Positions 44,015 through 55,312 are shown, counted from the first letter of the stretch. The stretch: DNA of 64,000 nucleotides from Corynespora cassiicola (GCA_022059125.1 JAEUWY010000006.1:434001-498000), one strand, 5' to 3'. Notes: generated by a model from the letters alone, not told the origin. A program made the numbers and translations.

Positions 44015-44838
44015 ATGCGTCTCCCCTGGCAGGGATCCGGCTCTACCGCTCCAACCTACATTCCGCTCGACACGCGCTCGACGCGAAATCATGGCGCTAG
44101 CGGCGAGACAGTCAATTCCACGTTCTTCTCAACAGCGATGTCAGCATTGATCTTGCTCGGAGTTGCGACGTTTTCATTCGTCGCAGGGCGGCACCTGGCG
44201 CCCAAAAGTAGCCCCAATGCTCTGCACGAGAGGCTTCAGCGTAAGAACTCCCTTATCTCCCACAAAGCTTCAGACTGAAACACTGCAGTCCAATCTGATT
44301 CGAAGGTATTCAGACCTGAGGCGCTGTACACCGAAAAACCGAATAGAACGGTAAACAAGGCGTGGATGGATTTGTTCCCGTATCAGGGTGGGTTCTTTAA
44401 ACATCCTGAGATTGCACCACATCGGTCTACCTTTGCTACTTTCCACCAACTACATTGCCTCGTACGTATTCATTCAAATTCTAAGAAGAAAAAATTAATT
44501 AACATTTTTCGAAGGATGGGCTGCGTCATGCGTACTGGACGCTCTATGGCATGGCTATGGAAGGGAGCAAGATGGATGAGAAAGATCTCCCCCACCATGC
44601 TTCTCCTAGCCATGTGGGGCATTGCATTGACCTTCTTCGACAGGCTTTGATGTGCCAGCCTGACTTGGCCGTCGAGGTTCAAAATGATGAGTTGGGCGGT
44701 GTAACAGGTTTTGGAACGGAGCATACGTGCATAAACTGGGGTGACTTGGTGACGTGGACGTCCCACTGGGAGTCTTATGAAGAGTATGCGGAAGAGACAG
44801 AAGACAAAGAGCCAGATATGAGCACGCATGACTATTGA
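44015..44838 (+). CDS. UstYa family (DUF3328) oxidase-like protein
   Basis: Three exons (44015-44240, 44289-44461, 44515-44838) give 240 residues. One membrane helix (about 36-58, from STFFSTAMSALILLGVATF) makes it a type II anchored protein. The two defining family motifs are rebuilt by splicing: HQLHCLDGLRHAYW (128-141, HxxHC-type) across intron 2, and HVGHCIDLLRQALMC (about 166). UstYa proteins are copper-dependent-type oxidases that cyclise or dehydrogenate peptide cores in fungal ribosomal peptides (ustiloxin, asperipin) and act on other secondary metabolites. No precursor, cyclase, methyltransferase or NRPS is adjacent, so the substrate is unknown. It ends 70 bp from the convergent GFA gene. 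Confidence 0.85.
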
Positions 44839-44908
44839 TCAAGACTACGACCATGCGCCTTTCCACGACCCGAGACTCACTACCTGGCCGGTCCAAATTC
44901 ACCTGCAA

Positions 44909-46045
44909 TCAATGTTCAACGGCCGTGCCTTTTTCCCTTGCAACTCTTCTCCAACACTTTGGATACCCCCTGGCGATCCTCCACTCCTCGCTTTGCTTTT
45001 CAACACGCTCTGCGAGCCCCTCTCGCCATCCGCCCTCGACATCACGCCGATGACCCACCCGTCCGCCAAAGTCCCAGGAAAGGAATCCCTCGGCGCGCGC
45101 CCCATCGTCTGCTCCGATCAGTCCAACCGCAATATCAATGACCGTAGGCCTGGTGTCGACAGCGTAAATCACACTCGCAGAACAATTCCCGCAAAAGTAT
45201 CGCTGGACGTCTGGCGAGGACGCATAGTACCTCAGCGTCCCAACAGAAGGATCCCTCGCGTCGACCAAGGCCTTGAGCCCCGACTTGTCCTTTGGAAAGG
45301 GCTTTCCATCTTTGAAAGTCAGATGGTCCATCGACGTAAACGTCCAGTGGAAAAGATCAATCCCGCTCCACAAACGACACGAATCGCATGCGTCAAAGTT
45401 GGCCACGTTCTTGTGCGTCACCGGATCAACATACCAGGGCACCTCCTCTCGACCCTCCCCCGCATACGAACCCGCATGCATCACAAAATCCACGCCCCTG
45501 CACTTGCAGTGCACCGGCACCGAAGCCTGCCTCCGCGCCTCGTACCCCGTCAACGCAGACGCGGGAGGCCATTCCCACCCCAGCTCCCCGCCGTACCCCT
45601 CGTACCGCTTCACCTGCTCGCCGTCGGCGTTGGGGGCGCGCAGCCACGGGCTCGCCCCGCCGTCAAGCGTGTCGCCCACGAAAATGTGCCGCTCGATCTT
45701 GACAAGATCGCACGCGTCGTTTTGCAGGGTGCCGGTCAAGACGATGAGGTCTGCGTCGGGGTCCGTGGGGAAGGACCAGAAGATGGGCGTCGAGCAGGTG
45801 CCGCAGAAGAGGATGTTGCTGGTGTCGGAAAAGGCGAAGGATTTGAGAGTAGAGGTGTCGACTTTGGATGCAGGCGTGGGCCAGGGCGCTTCGCTGGTGT
45901 AGAGGGCGCCGGTGGAGTGGCGGCAGGAGGTGCAATGACATGCTGAGGCGATTAGGGGGAGGCTGGAGCGTGGGACGTCGGCTTTGAAGATGTGGGCCTT
46001 GCATAGGCAGTGGGAGGTGATTGTGGCGGTGTCTTGGGAGGCCAT
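44909..46045 (-). CDS. Protein with two GFA (Mss4-like zinc) domains
   Basis: Intronless, 378 residues from the ATG MASQDTATI. The first module has the full GFA cysteine pattern: HCLCKAHIF (about 12-16), ACHCTSCRHSTGA (about 35) and FCGTCSTPIFW (about 80). The second module (about 175-330) repeats HCKCRGVDF, DACDSCRLWSG and FCGNCSASVIY. Each module should bind a zinc in the Mss4-like fold. GFA was named for glutathione-dependent formaldehyde activation, but most fungal members have unknown activity. The C-terminal 70 residues are charged. Tandem GFA proteins of this length are common in ascomycetes. Confidence 0.88.
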   Translation of the reverse strand: MASQDTATITSHCLCKAHIFKADVPRSSLPLIASACHCTSCRHSTGALYTSEAPWPTPASKVDTSTLKSFAFSDTSNILFCGTCSTPIFWSFPTDPDADLIVLTGTLQNDACDLVKIERHIFVGDTLDGGASPWLRAPNADGEQVKRYEGYGGELGWEWPPASALTGYEARRQASVPVHCKCRGVDFVMHAGSYAGEGREEVPWYVDPVTHKNVANFDACDSCRLWSGIDLFHWTFTSMDHLTFKDGKPFPKDKSGLKALVDARDPSVGTLRYYASSPDVQRYFCGNCSASVIYAVDTRPTVIDIAVGLIGADDGARAEGFLSWDFGGRVGHRRDVEGGWREGLAERVEKQSEEWRIARGYPKCWRRVAREKGTAVEH

Positions 46046-46849
46046 GCTTGCGGTGGGTCTTGGGCAATGTATTTTGGAGTCTGGAAGCGGGGGATATGGG
46101 GATAGGATATAGGATTCAGGCAGCAGCAGGATGATAAATCAATTGATCAACATGTTGCTCAAAGGGCGCGCTGGTACGTCACAGTCCGCGAAGGTGGGGG
46201 TAGCTGATTGGAGCCGAAAGGCGGGGTATCTTCGTATCCGAACGGGTCATGAACGCGAGAAAACGTGACCACGACGTAAGGGGAAGACGGATGTTTATCC
46301 AAGATGAATTATGAATGGGACGGGGGCAAGTATTTTGTGAGTTTTTGCGCTCTTAGTTGGTCTCGTGCTGGTAGGGTATATTGGGACGTAGCATGTGTGG
46401 ATGACTGTCCATAGTTATACTCAAAGCAATAAGACATGCCTAAATTGATGAGGAATCTTGAAATTTGTGATTAGATGAAATAATCCTGCAATTTTCATTG
46501 AACTGAAAGTGTAAACCTGTGTTGCAAATAAACGACAAAGTCCTAAGCAGGCACTGCATAAGATAGACTAGTCAGTTCTATGCCTGTCTTTGCTAACTTT
46601 CAAATATTGTGGCATTGGCTAACAGCAAAGATGCAAAGGTGAGCTAAAAGCTCATCTCCCGAGGGAAATACAACCGAATGTCTCGAAATGTGTGATCCTA
46701 CAAGTAAGACCAACTTTCATTTGAAGCTTCAGCAATAGAATAACGATGCTAGCTCGCCTTCGAGGATATTTGTAGAATTGATATATTATGCTGGCATCAA
46801 TTATAATGCCTTTTTCCATCGATATCATGAGAGTACATTTACAGGGTAT
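46046..46849. other. Intergenic, no gene seen
   Basis: About 800 bp of AT-rich sequence between two minus-strand genes. No repeats or RNA genes are recognised. Confidence 0.55.
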
Positions 46850-47731
46850 TCATCCAATCTTGACAGTCTTGGTCACATCAAACAGCCCCTTCTTCGCCTT
46901 TTCGCTCATCCCATCTTCTAATATGCCCTTCTCCTCCTCTCCCACAAACCCCCTCTGATTACTCACAACCTTGATCCCATTCCTCTTAAACTCGGTCGAC
47001 CTCCCCGTAGCCCCGCAGACCCACGCCTTCACCCCACCCCACTCCATGCCCGAAAGCAACTCGGTCCCATACGCCGACGACCACGGCGCATCCACCTGCC
47101 ACGGCGGCAGCGTCTCTCTCATCTCGGGCGCAAAAGACGACACAACCACCACCACGGGCCTCGACGCCGACGCCGCCGCCGCCGCCGCCCCCGCCCCCGC
47201 CCCCGCCTGCACCTGGCCCCTCAACCACGCCAGATCCCGCTCATGCTCCGCATTGTGCGCCGCGACGCCCCACCCCCTGATCCCGCCGCTGGGCTCGAAC
47301 TCGGCAATCTTCTTCGCCACGGCGGGCTCGGCCGCGGCCGGGATGTGACTCCACAGCGTGCAGCCGACCAGCGTGACGTTGGTGCCCGGCACGTCTGCCC
47401 GCGCGCGGTACAGGATCTCCAGCCGGGATTTGAGGCCCGGCTCTTTTTCCAGGCGGCCGGCGAGGTGCAGGCCCTCGCGTAGGGACAGGCTGTGGAATTC
47501 GAGAGAGCCGAGGACGAGGTAGACTTTTTCGTACAGGTTGCAGCGGCGGATTAGGAAGGAGAGGTAGGCGTTGTAGTCTGCGAGGCGGCCGATGTTGCCG
47601 GCGAGGATGAGGTAGGGGGCTGTGACCGGGATGTGGAAGGTGAGGTATTGGGACTCGTGGTGTAGGTTGAGGTCGGAGAGGATTTGGAAGGAGGTTTTTG
47701 GGCCGGAGAAGAGGCCGGAGAGGCGCTTCAT
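46850..47731 (-). CDS. Calcineurin-like phosphoesterase fold, metal motifs degraded
   Basis: Intronless, 293 residues from ATG. The order and spacing of the metallophosphoesterase motifs are clear, but nearly every metal ligand is changed. Motif 1 reads SDLNLH (usual DxH; His to Asn, about 22). Motif 2 reads LAGNIG (usual GD; Asp to Asn, 46). Motif 3 reads LGSLEF (usual GNHE; Asn and His to Ser and Leu, 76-77). The later histidine motif reads VSSFAP where THHAP is usual, and the last reads CGATGRS where GHTH is usual. It is therefore probably a pseudoenzyme. The internal stretch near 185-200 is an Ala/Gly repeat coded by GCC/CCC triplets (47160-47215). Relatives in this fungal family keep the motifs and act as cytosolic phosphoesterases. 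Confidence 0.8.
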   Translation of the reverse strand: MKRLSGLFSGPKTSFQILSDLNLHHESQYLTFHIPVTAPYLILAGNIGRLADYNAYLSFLIRRCNLYEKVYLVLGSLEFHSLSLREGLHLAGRLEKEPGLKSRLEILYRARADVPGTNVTLVGCTLWSHIPAAAEPAVAKKIAEFEPSGGIRGWGVAAHNAEHERDLAWLRGQVQAGAGAGAAAAAASASRPVVVVVSSFAPEMRETLPPWQVDAPWSSAYGTELLSGMEWGGVKAWVCGATGRSTEFKRNGIKVVSNQRGFVGEEEKGILEDGMSEKAKKGLFDVTKTVKIG

Positions 47732-50238
47732 TGTGGCAGAGTTGAGCCGAGTATGGCGACCTGTACGGTCGTATCCGTTGGGGTCCTAGCTATGTCTGTT
47801 CGAGATCCAGAGTATCATGTGCCGTTGTGTTCTCCGGGAAACGGGAATACGGATGAAAGAGAAGGGTGTCTGGATTTTTTCTCAAGGTAAAACTTGGATA
47901 GCGAAACCCCTTTCGATCCCATACCGCACGCTGATTATAACCCCCCCCCGCTCTCCGCCGTCTTGCCCAGCCGCATCTCACCCCCAAGCCCCGAGGCTGG
48001 CTGAAGACCCACTTCGGTGCATACCACCCCTCAGCCCTCCTCACAGCCCTACGTTAGGCGGTAAAACCCTCGCACAATGCCCATCCATACATAGATATCC
48101 ACACAAGCCTCCTCGCTCAGCCTCCCAATCCGCGACCCCCGAGCCTCCGCCTCTTACACCCGCACGCCAGCGTATCGTCCGCTGTCAACCGTGTGGTTGT
48201 GGCGCAAGCACTGCCGGTTAGCTCAGCGCTAGCTGCGATTCGGAGGATGAGGTGAGGTGAGGGTCGGGCGTTCCGCGTTTTGACCGCGGGTGGGGCGGTC
48301 GCGAGCTTATTGCGACGTCTATGGTCGCTTTGAGATGCCTCTGTTTTTCCTGTTCTGGTCTTAGGCGTGACCTTTTTGTTTTGTTGGGGTTGAAGCGGTT
48401 GCTTACTTATCGCATGCGGGTGGGGAATTTTCGCTCGTGTTACGTGCGGCTGTGTTTTCACCGCTTACTCCGGTCTTCGCTTTGAGCTTGTATGTGGAGG
48501 TCGTGTTGCACTTTTGTGTAGCCGCGTGAAGGGATCTGATATGGACACTGTTTCTTCTCTGATATATCGTGGTTTTGTGTATAATCCACCCATAGACTTT
48601 TGAATAATTCTAGGTTTGATTAGAATAATTGGTAGAGCACTTAGATATTCAACAATGTTCTATCGCAGCACTGTCTGAGCAGGTAAGCTTCCAAGCTAAT
48701 AGGTACTCATCCTCTCTCTCTCTCATCTGCAGTCACTAGCGTTACTATCATTCGACTTCGGATATCTCCCAAGCGAATACGGTACCCTATCGAGAAAGGG
48801 TGGTTTTGGGGCATATCGTGGATCCATTCAAAGGCACCATGCATATATCAGCCTGATCAGTTACGGGCCACCAAGGTCGCATCCGTATGGAAATCCTACC
48901 ACAATGCCATGGCAAGGCCCATCACTCTGGTACATGCATGGCACCCAGGATCCAGGCGCCATCCTTCTAGCCGGCATGCTCGCTTGCAAGTATCGAGTAC
49001 CGGCGCCTTCGAGATGCATCATCGAATGTCCCTCGTTATCCGGCTAAATGGTGAGCGCATTTGGAGCAGCTGCGGCTTATCACCCATAATGCAATCACGA
49101 AATGATCAATGGCAATTCGTTTGATATTCAGACATGAGAGGAGTCAGGAGAAATGAAGCTGTGACCGAAAGCTCATGCTGACTGTCGTTGTCCTGAGGCG
49201 AACTTCCCGACAGGAACAGTGCGCTCGAATTTCAAGCTCACCTGACCGCCCTTGAGGCTGAATCGAAGAAATAGTCTAGAGCCCTGGACACGGCAGGATA
49301 TTAAACGAAGTCGATCTACCGCATGCTAGCCAGGAGCTTCATCACACCTCTGTCTAAGAATAACGTTCGTATACGAAGGGGGCCCGAAGCTGCGGTCTCA
49401 GTAAATTGTCTGCATAATAAATTCTCGGTCAGACGCTCGTATTTGAGAATCTCTTTTCTGATGATAGGATCTTTGCTCCCGATTCACAGTAAAAAAAAAA
49501 AAAAGAGGTCAATCGCGTCGAATCCCCACATCATCTCTCCTACTTTGCACGGCGGAGTACGCACGAAAACCACCAAACTGCTCAGACTATAACTGGAAGC
49601 TATGGTGAAGCTCTGTCCGTTTTTCCACATCCGATGCGCCGGAATCCCCTCATCGGGTCACCTCTGCTGTACCACTTTCCGAAAAGAGTGCCACATGCAA
49701 TGGCAATATGGGTACTCATTAAAGTACCACATTTTCACAGGCATTACAGCTCGTATTCACGGTCCCAGCGTCCAGGCTTGCATTCCTCACTGCATTGAGT
49801 TGGCCTGAACCAATCAACATGCTTGCGATGGGTCTCTCGGGCGTCAGCTCTTATCATTTCACAAACCTTAACAACGAGCAGTCTCGCACGCACAGCTACA
49901 ACCACCATCAGCTAAGCGGAACTTCGGCTAAGTGACGCCCTACAAGCCTTGCAAAGAATTTCCAAAGCTCATGTGTCATTTCAAATTCATCGTGTTAATC
50001 TATTCCACAGCTACTAAACTGTTTTGTGGTGGTATTCTGGGATTTGACAATATAATCATGACTGCAGGTACCTTCTAGATTGCTGGGCAGGGTTCGGTAA
50101 CGTCAAAATTTCGGATATACTACGATTATAAAAAGCAGAGCTTCAGGTTTCTAGAGTTTTGAACTCATTGCGAGAGCTTCATTGATTTCCTTTGCATCTA
50201 TACCTGCTCCAGAATCATCTTCAATACTACATGATACA
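47732..50238. other. Gene-free 2.5 kb
   Basis: No credible gene. A CT dinucleotide run is near 48712-48724 and an A-run near 49492. A segment at 48208-48230 (GCCGGTTAGCTCAG) resembles the 5' end of a tRNA but has no anticodon or T-arm after it. This is the largest gap outside the transposon and marks the shift from core to accessory genes. Confidence 0.6.
50127..50134 (+). promoter_or_regulatory. TATA box of the peroxidase gene
   Basis: TATAAAAA 105-112 bp before the peroxidase ATG at 50239. Confidence 0.5.
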
Positions 50239-51493
50239 ATGAGAAAACCATTCGTTCTAGGCTTTGCCTTAATGGCAACATTTTCATCAACTCTGGCGTA
50301 TCCAGGCATGAGTGAAGCTATGGAGGAGATGCGAAGTGCTGCCAAAGAAGCCCGACAAGACACCAAACAGCTCCTCGGTGACCTCAAAACACTCAAGGAC
50401 AGCCAACTCACCCCGATAGCCAAAGACATCAAACAAATCCTCCTCTTCCAAAAGACTGCCCAATCAGCCGTGATCGACACCTCCATACCCCCGGGCACCG
50501 TCGACAGCGCCGCCTGCAAAGCCGACCTCTGCTGCGTCTGGAAATGGATCTCGTACGAAATGACGGCCCGCTTCAACGGCACCTCCGGCCGCTGCAACAA
50601 GCTCGCCCGCGGCGCCGTCCGCCTCGGCTTCCACGACGCGGCCGTGTGGTCCACATCCACGAGCTACGGCGGCGCAGACGGCAGCATCCTGCTGACGGAC
50701 GAGATCAGCCGGACCGACAACAACGGCCTCGACGCCATCGCCACGCAGATGAAGTCGTGGTACAACAAGTACAACAAGTACGGCGTCAGCATGGCCGACC
50801 TGATCCAAATGGGCGCCAACATCGCCACCGTCGTGTGCCCGCTGGGCCCCCGCCTCCGCTCCTTCGTCGGCCGCAAGGACAATGCCAAAGCCGGGCCCAC
50901 GGGCCTCTTGCCCGACGTCAACGATTCCCCCGACAAGATGCTGAAGCTGTTCAAGGACAAGACGATTGATGCGCGGGACCTGATTGCGCTCGTGGGCGCG
51001 CACACGACGTCCCAGCAGCACTTTGTGGATAAGTCGCGCGATGGCGATCCTCAGGATACGACGCCGGGCATCTGGGATGTGGCGTTTTATCCGCAGACGA
51101 CGGGGGATCCGCCGCCGCGGGTGCTCAAGTTTGCGAGCGATGTCAAGTTGAGTCAGGATTCGAGGACCAAGCCGTCGTGGGCGTCGTTTAGTGATCGGAG
51201 CACGGGCCAGGCGCAGTGGAATGAGGTATGCTCGTAGCTGTACGTTCCAATAAGAGGGGTTGCTAATTCGTTGGTAGGACTATGGGAAGGCGTATACGCG
51301 CATGTCGCTGCTTGGTGTGAACAACATCAATGAGTTGAAGGAGTGCACAAAGGTCCTTCCGCCTGAGCGCAAGACATTTGTTAGCGAGGACCAGGTCGTT
51401 TTGGATATGTGGTTGCAGGGCCAGTTTGATCAGTTGAACAACATGGTGGATGACGCGATTATGCTTACGGGGGTCATTACCATACCTCCTTAG
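50239..51493 (+). CDS. Secreted class II heme peroxidase
   Basis: Two exons (50239-51225, 51278-51493) give 400 residues. The signal peptide is MRKPFVLGFALMATFSSTLA. Residues 21-85 form a charged, probably helical extension rich in Lys/Glu/Gln before the catalytic domain. The distal heme pocket is RLGFHDAAVW (Arg128, His132) followed by GGADGSILL. The proximal histidine is in LVGAHTTSQQ (His255), and DTTPGIWDVAFY is the conserved calcium/structural stretch. This is the fold of fungal class II (ligninase-type) peroxidases. Ascomycete members use H2O2 to oxidise phenolics outside the cell, and I cannot assign Mn or veratryl oxidation. Intron 51226-51277 has ordinary ends (GTATGC, GTAG). Confidence 0.92.
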
Positions 51494-51597
51494 TCCAGCA
51501 ACCTCTCACAGCTTCTATTTTGTTACGCAAACTCTTAAACACGTCTGTAGATGAATACTTGTGTTTGAAAACTACCTAGGTATCTTCGACCGGCGTG

Positions 51598-53131
51598 TCA
51601 TACTAGTCCGCTGTGACCCGTGATATCTCTTCCCTCGGACATTGTATTGTCTCGAAAAAGCCTCCCTAAATGTAGTCCGTCCTTAGCCGAACTAGAGGAT
51701 AGTAAGTCAAGACACCACAAAACACTGTACAGAAACACTGAAACAAAGCCTAGGAGCATTGGTGCCCTTCTGGCTGATGTCATCTTGTTTTGGACCGACG
51801 CGTCAATCGCGCGCGATTCGCGCTCGCACGTGGCCGTCCGAATCGGGTCTGACCCGATCCCGTCTCCGCCCTTGCCCACTCCGTATCCACCAATACCTCC
51901 CTTTCCACGAATGTTGTGGTCCAGCAACCACTTGATTCCAGCCATCCTATCTCTTGATGCTCTCTTGCTCGCCGAAAGGGTCGGGATGAAATCCATGGCT
52001 CCGTGGGGCACTCCCTGATACATGTCAAGCCGCGTCGGTACACCGCATTCCTCGCTCAAAAGATACTCATATATCAAGCCGTCATCTCTCAAAGGATCTT
52101 GACTGCGATACTATTAGCACAGAAACAAATCAACTGCTTGTACATGCGTTGCTTGCCCGCAGAGTTGAAAATACGTTGGCGGTTGGTTCTTGTGACCAGT
52201 GGGCCAGAGCAGCGAGCTGAAGAGAGGTGACTTTGGATCCGGCTTGTACTGATCTGGTGATCGCATTAACACCCAAAAGATCCCATGTAATAAGTTTACT
52301 TACCAAAGAAGTAATTCAGATCCCGCCTGCTTAGGATGAACATATCCCTTAGATCCTCGTAGCTATTGTAATACGCCTTATACTGCTCGGGGACAGCATC
52401 TGGGTGTACCAGCAGAGGAATCTCCAGAAACACTCCGGTCACCGGAGGTGAGAGCTTGGAATCGACTGCTTGATGAGATACGACGGCAGCGAGATTGCCT
52501 CCCGCCGAGGTTCCCCAGACGATCAACCCTTGGGAAGGATCAGCCCCCAGTCCAGATGCGTTTTTGGCAGCCTAAAATTCGTCAGAATCTACTTCTGTAG
52601 CATATGCTAGCATCATCCTACCCATTCCAAAGAGTCCCATGCATCCTCTGCAGCCTTGGGAAATACACACTCCGGTGCTACTCGGTAATCGACAGCTACC
52701 ACCGTAAACCCCAGCTCCTTGATCAACTTTGCAAAAGACAAATCCTTGAACTCCGGCCATCCAAAGGTCCAGCCACCTCCGAAATAGTATACAAGCAATG
52801 GTCCTGGTGGGCTAGATTCGGGACGATAGTGCACTGCTCGAATCGAAGTTCCGTCTCGGGTAGGGATCCTTATGTCTTCTTTCCTGACGTTGGAGAAATC
52901 TGCCGCCTCCACCACCCCTTCCTCGGTCATACGATCAAAAATCATTCTCATCTCGTGACGCAGATGGTGTATATCCCGGTAATCTTCAAAAGCCTTCAGC
53001 TTCGGAAGATCCGGCATAATCTACTATTCATATCAAAATTGATCAGATAGCGAAGAATTTAGGCACCGTACCTCTTCTAATTCGGGGTCGGTCGCAGTGC
53101 CATACATTCTCCACAAAGCCGAGTCCATCAT
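51598..53131 (-). CDS. HSL-type alpha/beta hydrolase (esterase/lipase)
   Basis: Five exons (53131-53072, 53020-52622, 52571-52304, 52253-52157, 52102-51598) give 442 residues. Intron 4 (52156-52103) is of GC-AG type; only it restores the family stretch QLCGQDPLRDDGLIYE. The fold is alpha/beta hydrolase-3. The oxyanion loop reads YYFGGGW, with Phe where HGGG has His. The nucleophile is GTSAGG (Ser175), and the last catalytic histidine lies in GVPHG. The normal domain ends near WLLDHNI; about 100 further residues follow, Gly-rich and then with a hydrophobic segment (LLGFVSVFLYSVLWCLDLL). Members hydrolyse short-chain esters or act in secondary metabolism. It has no signal peptide, so it is probably intracellular. 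Confidence 0.82.
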
Positions 53132-54439
53132 GTCGTCAAAATTCCAAAATTGTAGCACAAATACAAAGCTGTGCGGAAGGATCACTCAAGCTCTTGGCCG
53201 CGATATTATGTTTTTCGACGTGCTGCATTCTGAACATTTATATTTCTTAAGACCTGCAGCTCCGCGGAGTCAGGAAGAACGCCCGATTATTTCGCTACCA
53301 CAATGAGGGCCAGCCGGCATCAATAAGCTTTGTTTTCCATTGGCCACAAATTGAAAAATATAACCAATCTTTCCGCAGTCGGTCAGATTGTTCAGTGTTC
53401 CGCCCTTACCCAAGACTTGCCCAGAACTCTGTCCCGCCTGTTCCCTTCTCCGACTCCAGGGTTGGAACAGAAAAGGCGCATACCATATGATATTCACATC
53501 GTACGATGGCGGGACACCCATTACCACCAATTGTCATTTTAATATACAGCAGCGAAGGATCAGAGGTGGGTCGAGCAAGTAACAACCAAGGGGTGATCCC
53601 GTCGATGAGTCAATTCCATAGCTTTGCCTCCTGCTTTGTGAATACAGGGAACACCTCTGTGGCAAACAGATTTTCGATGTTGGCAACCATCATTGCGCAT
53701 AGATATCCTGTGTTAAGCGACGAGCAGAAGAGCCATAGAAAGAGTTGCGAGGTACATGAGTGTTGCAAACATCTTTATCTGCCTCGTAATTTCGTCTAAA
53801 TGCGTGGAATGTTCGACTCCGATTTCTTTTTGATTCCATCGCCGATTTGATTAGCAACGGATCAAGCAAGATCTCATAACACAATCTGTGTGTGGCACAT
53901 TCACCTTGCTTCGCAATATATCCCAAAAGGGGATAAGAGCACACGCGTAGAGGCGGGTCGTCAGGCACGCTGATTTTAGCCGAGCGTAGTTTGCGGCTGA
54001 TTGTCGACCTAAATCGGATCAGAATAAAGCGATGTAAGCTCAGTCTGCAAGCCACCGGCCTCGAGTAAACACCTGCTTCCCAAATTGAACATGAATAAGG
54101 CAGCCTTCGTTCATCTCACCACATATAGGAAACTGCACGCATGGCGATGTGCAAGAAAACCGAGAGTGCTTCAGCAACTGCGAGAACCATCACCATCTGC
54201 AGAGCCCAGCTTCTGGTTGACATCTGTATTCAAAAAACAGCTAGCAGCCTTCTCACTAAAGTTGTGGGCCTTACATGATCAACAGAATAAGCATTCGTTT
54301 CATCAAAGTCACTTTCTAGTCTGAATAGAAGTATCAAAGAGATGCAGGTGTCAAAATTGTACAATGATTTTTTCATCACATTGATGTAAGGCAGGTTGGA
54401 GCTGTAAAATAGTTATATTCGGGTATCGCATTCATCCAT
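53132..54439. other. Intergenic 1.3 kb, no gene seen
   Basis: It lies between the hydrolase start and the 3' end of the GH16 gene. It contains only short frames without motifs and no repeat. Confidence 0.55.
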
Positions 54440-55312
54440 TCACTGCCGTCCTATAGTGTAGTCACCTCAAGATTCCTAATCGAATACTTTGTGTCTGATC
54501 TTCATTAATAGATATTCGAGCACCATAAAGATACAGAACTTACCAGTTGTAGGTCCCGGAGAGCCACTCGATCCCTCCATCTGAAGATTGATGATACTAT
54601 CGTTCGTCAGTAGAGCTCTGCGACACCTTTTATCGTAAACTCACAGCCAGAGCGGCTTCCCCACGTAATCTCTTGCATACTGGGACGTGACTTCCGTGCC
54701 ATCCATCCAAAACTTCGCTTGGACATCCTTCCCATTGATGTCGCGCACCTGACACTTGATATCGTGGAACTGGTCCGGGTTGGGGTAAGGAATATCCTTG
54801 GTCGCGACCTGACTCGACGTATTGAACGTATTGAAGCTAATCTTGCCGCTGCCTTTCCACTCCGCCATGTCGATCTCCGGCGGCCATCCGTTGACGGCGT
54901 TGAGCCAGAATGCGGGCCAGGTGCCCTTTGCCGTCGTCGCTTGGAAGCTTCCAGAAAATATGAAACCGCCGCCTTTTGGCACTGTGAACTGCTGCTTGCC
55001 GCCAATTGCCCCCGAAAGATAGTTGATCGGGATCTCTTTTCCGCCGTGTGTCGCGGGTGGTTGGCCTTGGACGCGCTGGGCGGTGATTGTCAAAGTGCCT
55101 GGTGAGGAGATGGCGACGTGGGCCTTGTCCATGCGCGCGCCGCCATTGTGGGTGATTCCGCCCCAGGGATAGCCGTAGGTAAAGTACTCTTCCAGGCTTG
55201 CCGTGCTATCGAATGCTGTCTTTGGGATCAGGGTTGTTGCGCGCTTCTCCACCGCGGCCGCGGCAGTGAGCGCCGAAAGCGACAACGCAGCGAGAATGTG
55301 AGGACCAAACAT
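54440..55312 (-). CDS. Secreted GH16 family beta-glucanase
   Basis: Three exons (55312-54645, 54596-54544, 54465-54440) give 248 residues; the last exon is only 26 nt. The signal peptide MFGPHILAALSLSALTAAAA is followed by a VEKR Kex2-like site. The GH16 catalytic motif is EIDMAE (Glu146, Asp148, Glu151), the usual ExDxxE. After splicing, the C-terminus reads LIINLQMEGSSGSPGP and TTGDYTIGRQ, normal for these short fungal GH16 enzymes. They cut beta-1,3(4)-glucans outside the cell, with transglycosylation in some members. The TATA box is 75-81 bp upstream. Confidence 0.92.

Noticed and set aside
43119..48000. RiPP precursor near the UstYa gene
   Set aside because: No signal peptide followed by repeated cores with KR/KK spacers was seen on either strand.
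48208..48290. tRNA-like start GCCGGTTAGCTCAG
   Set aside because: The following bases do not form anticodon or T arms, and no GGTTCRA T-loop is at the expected distance.
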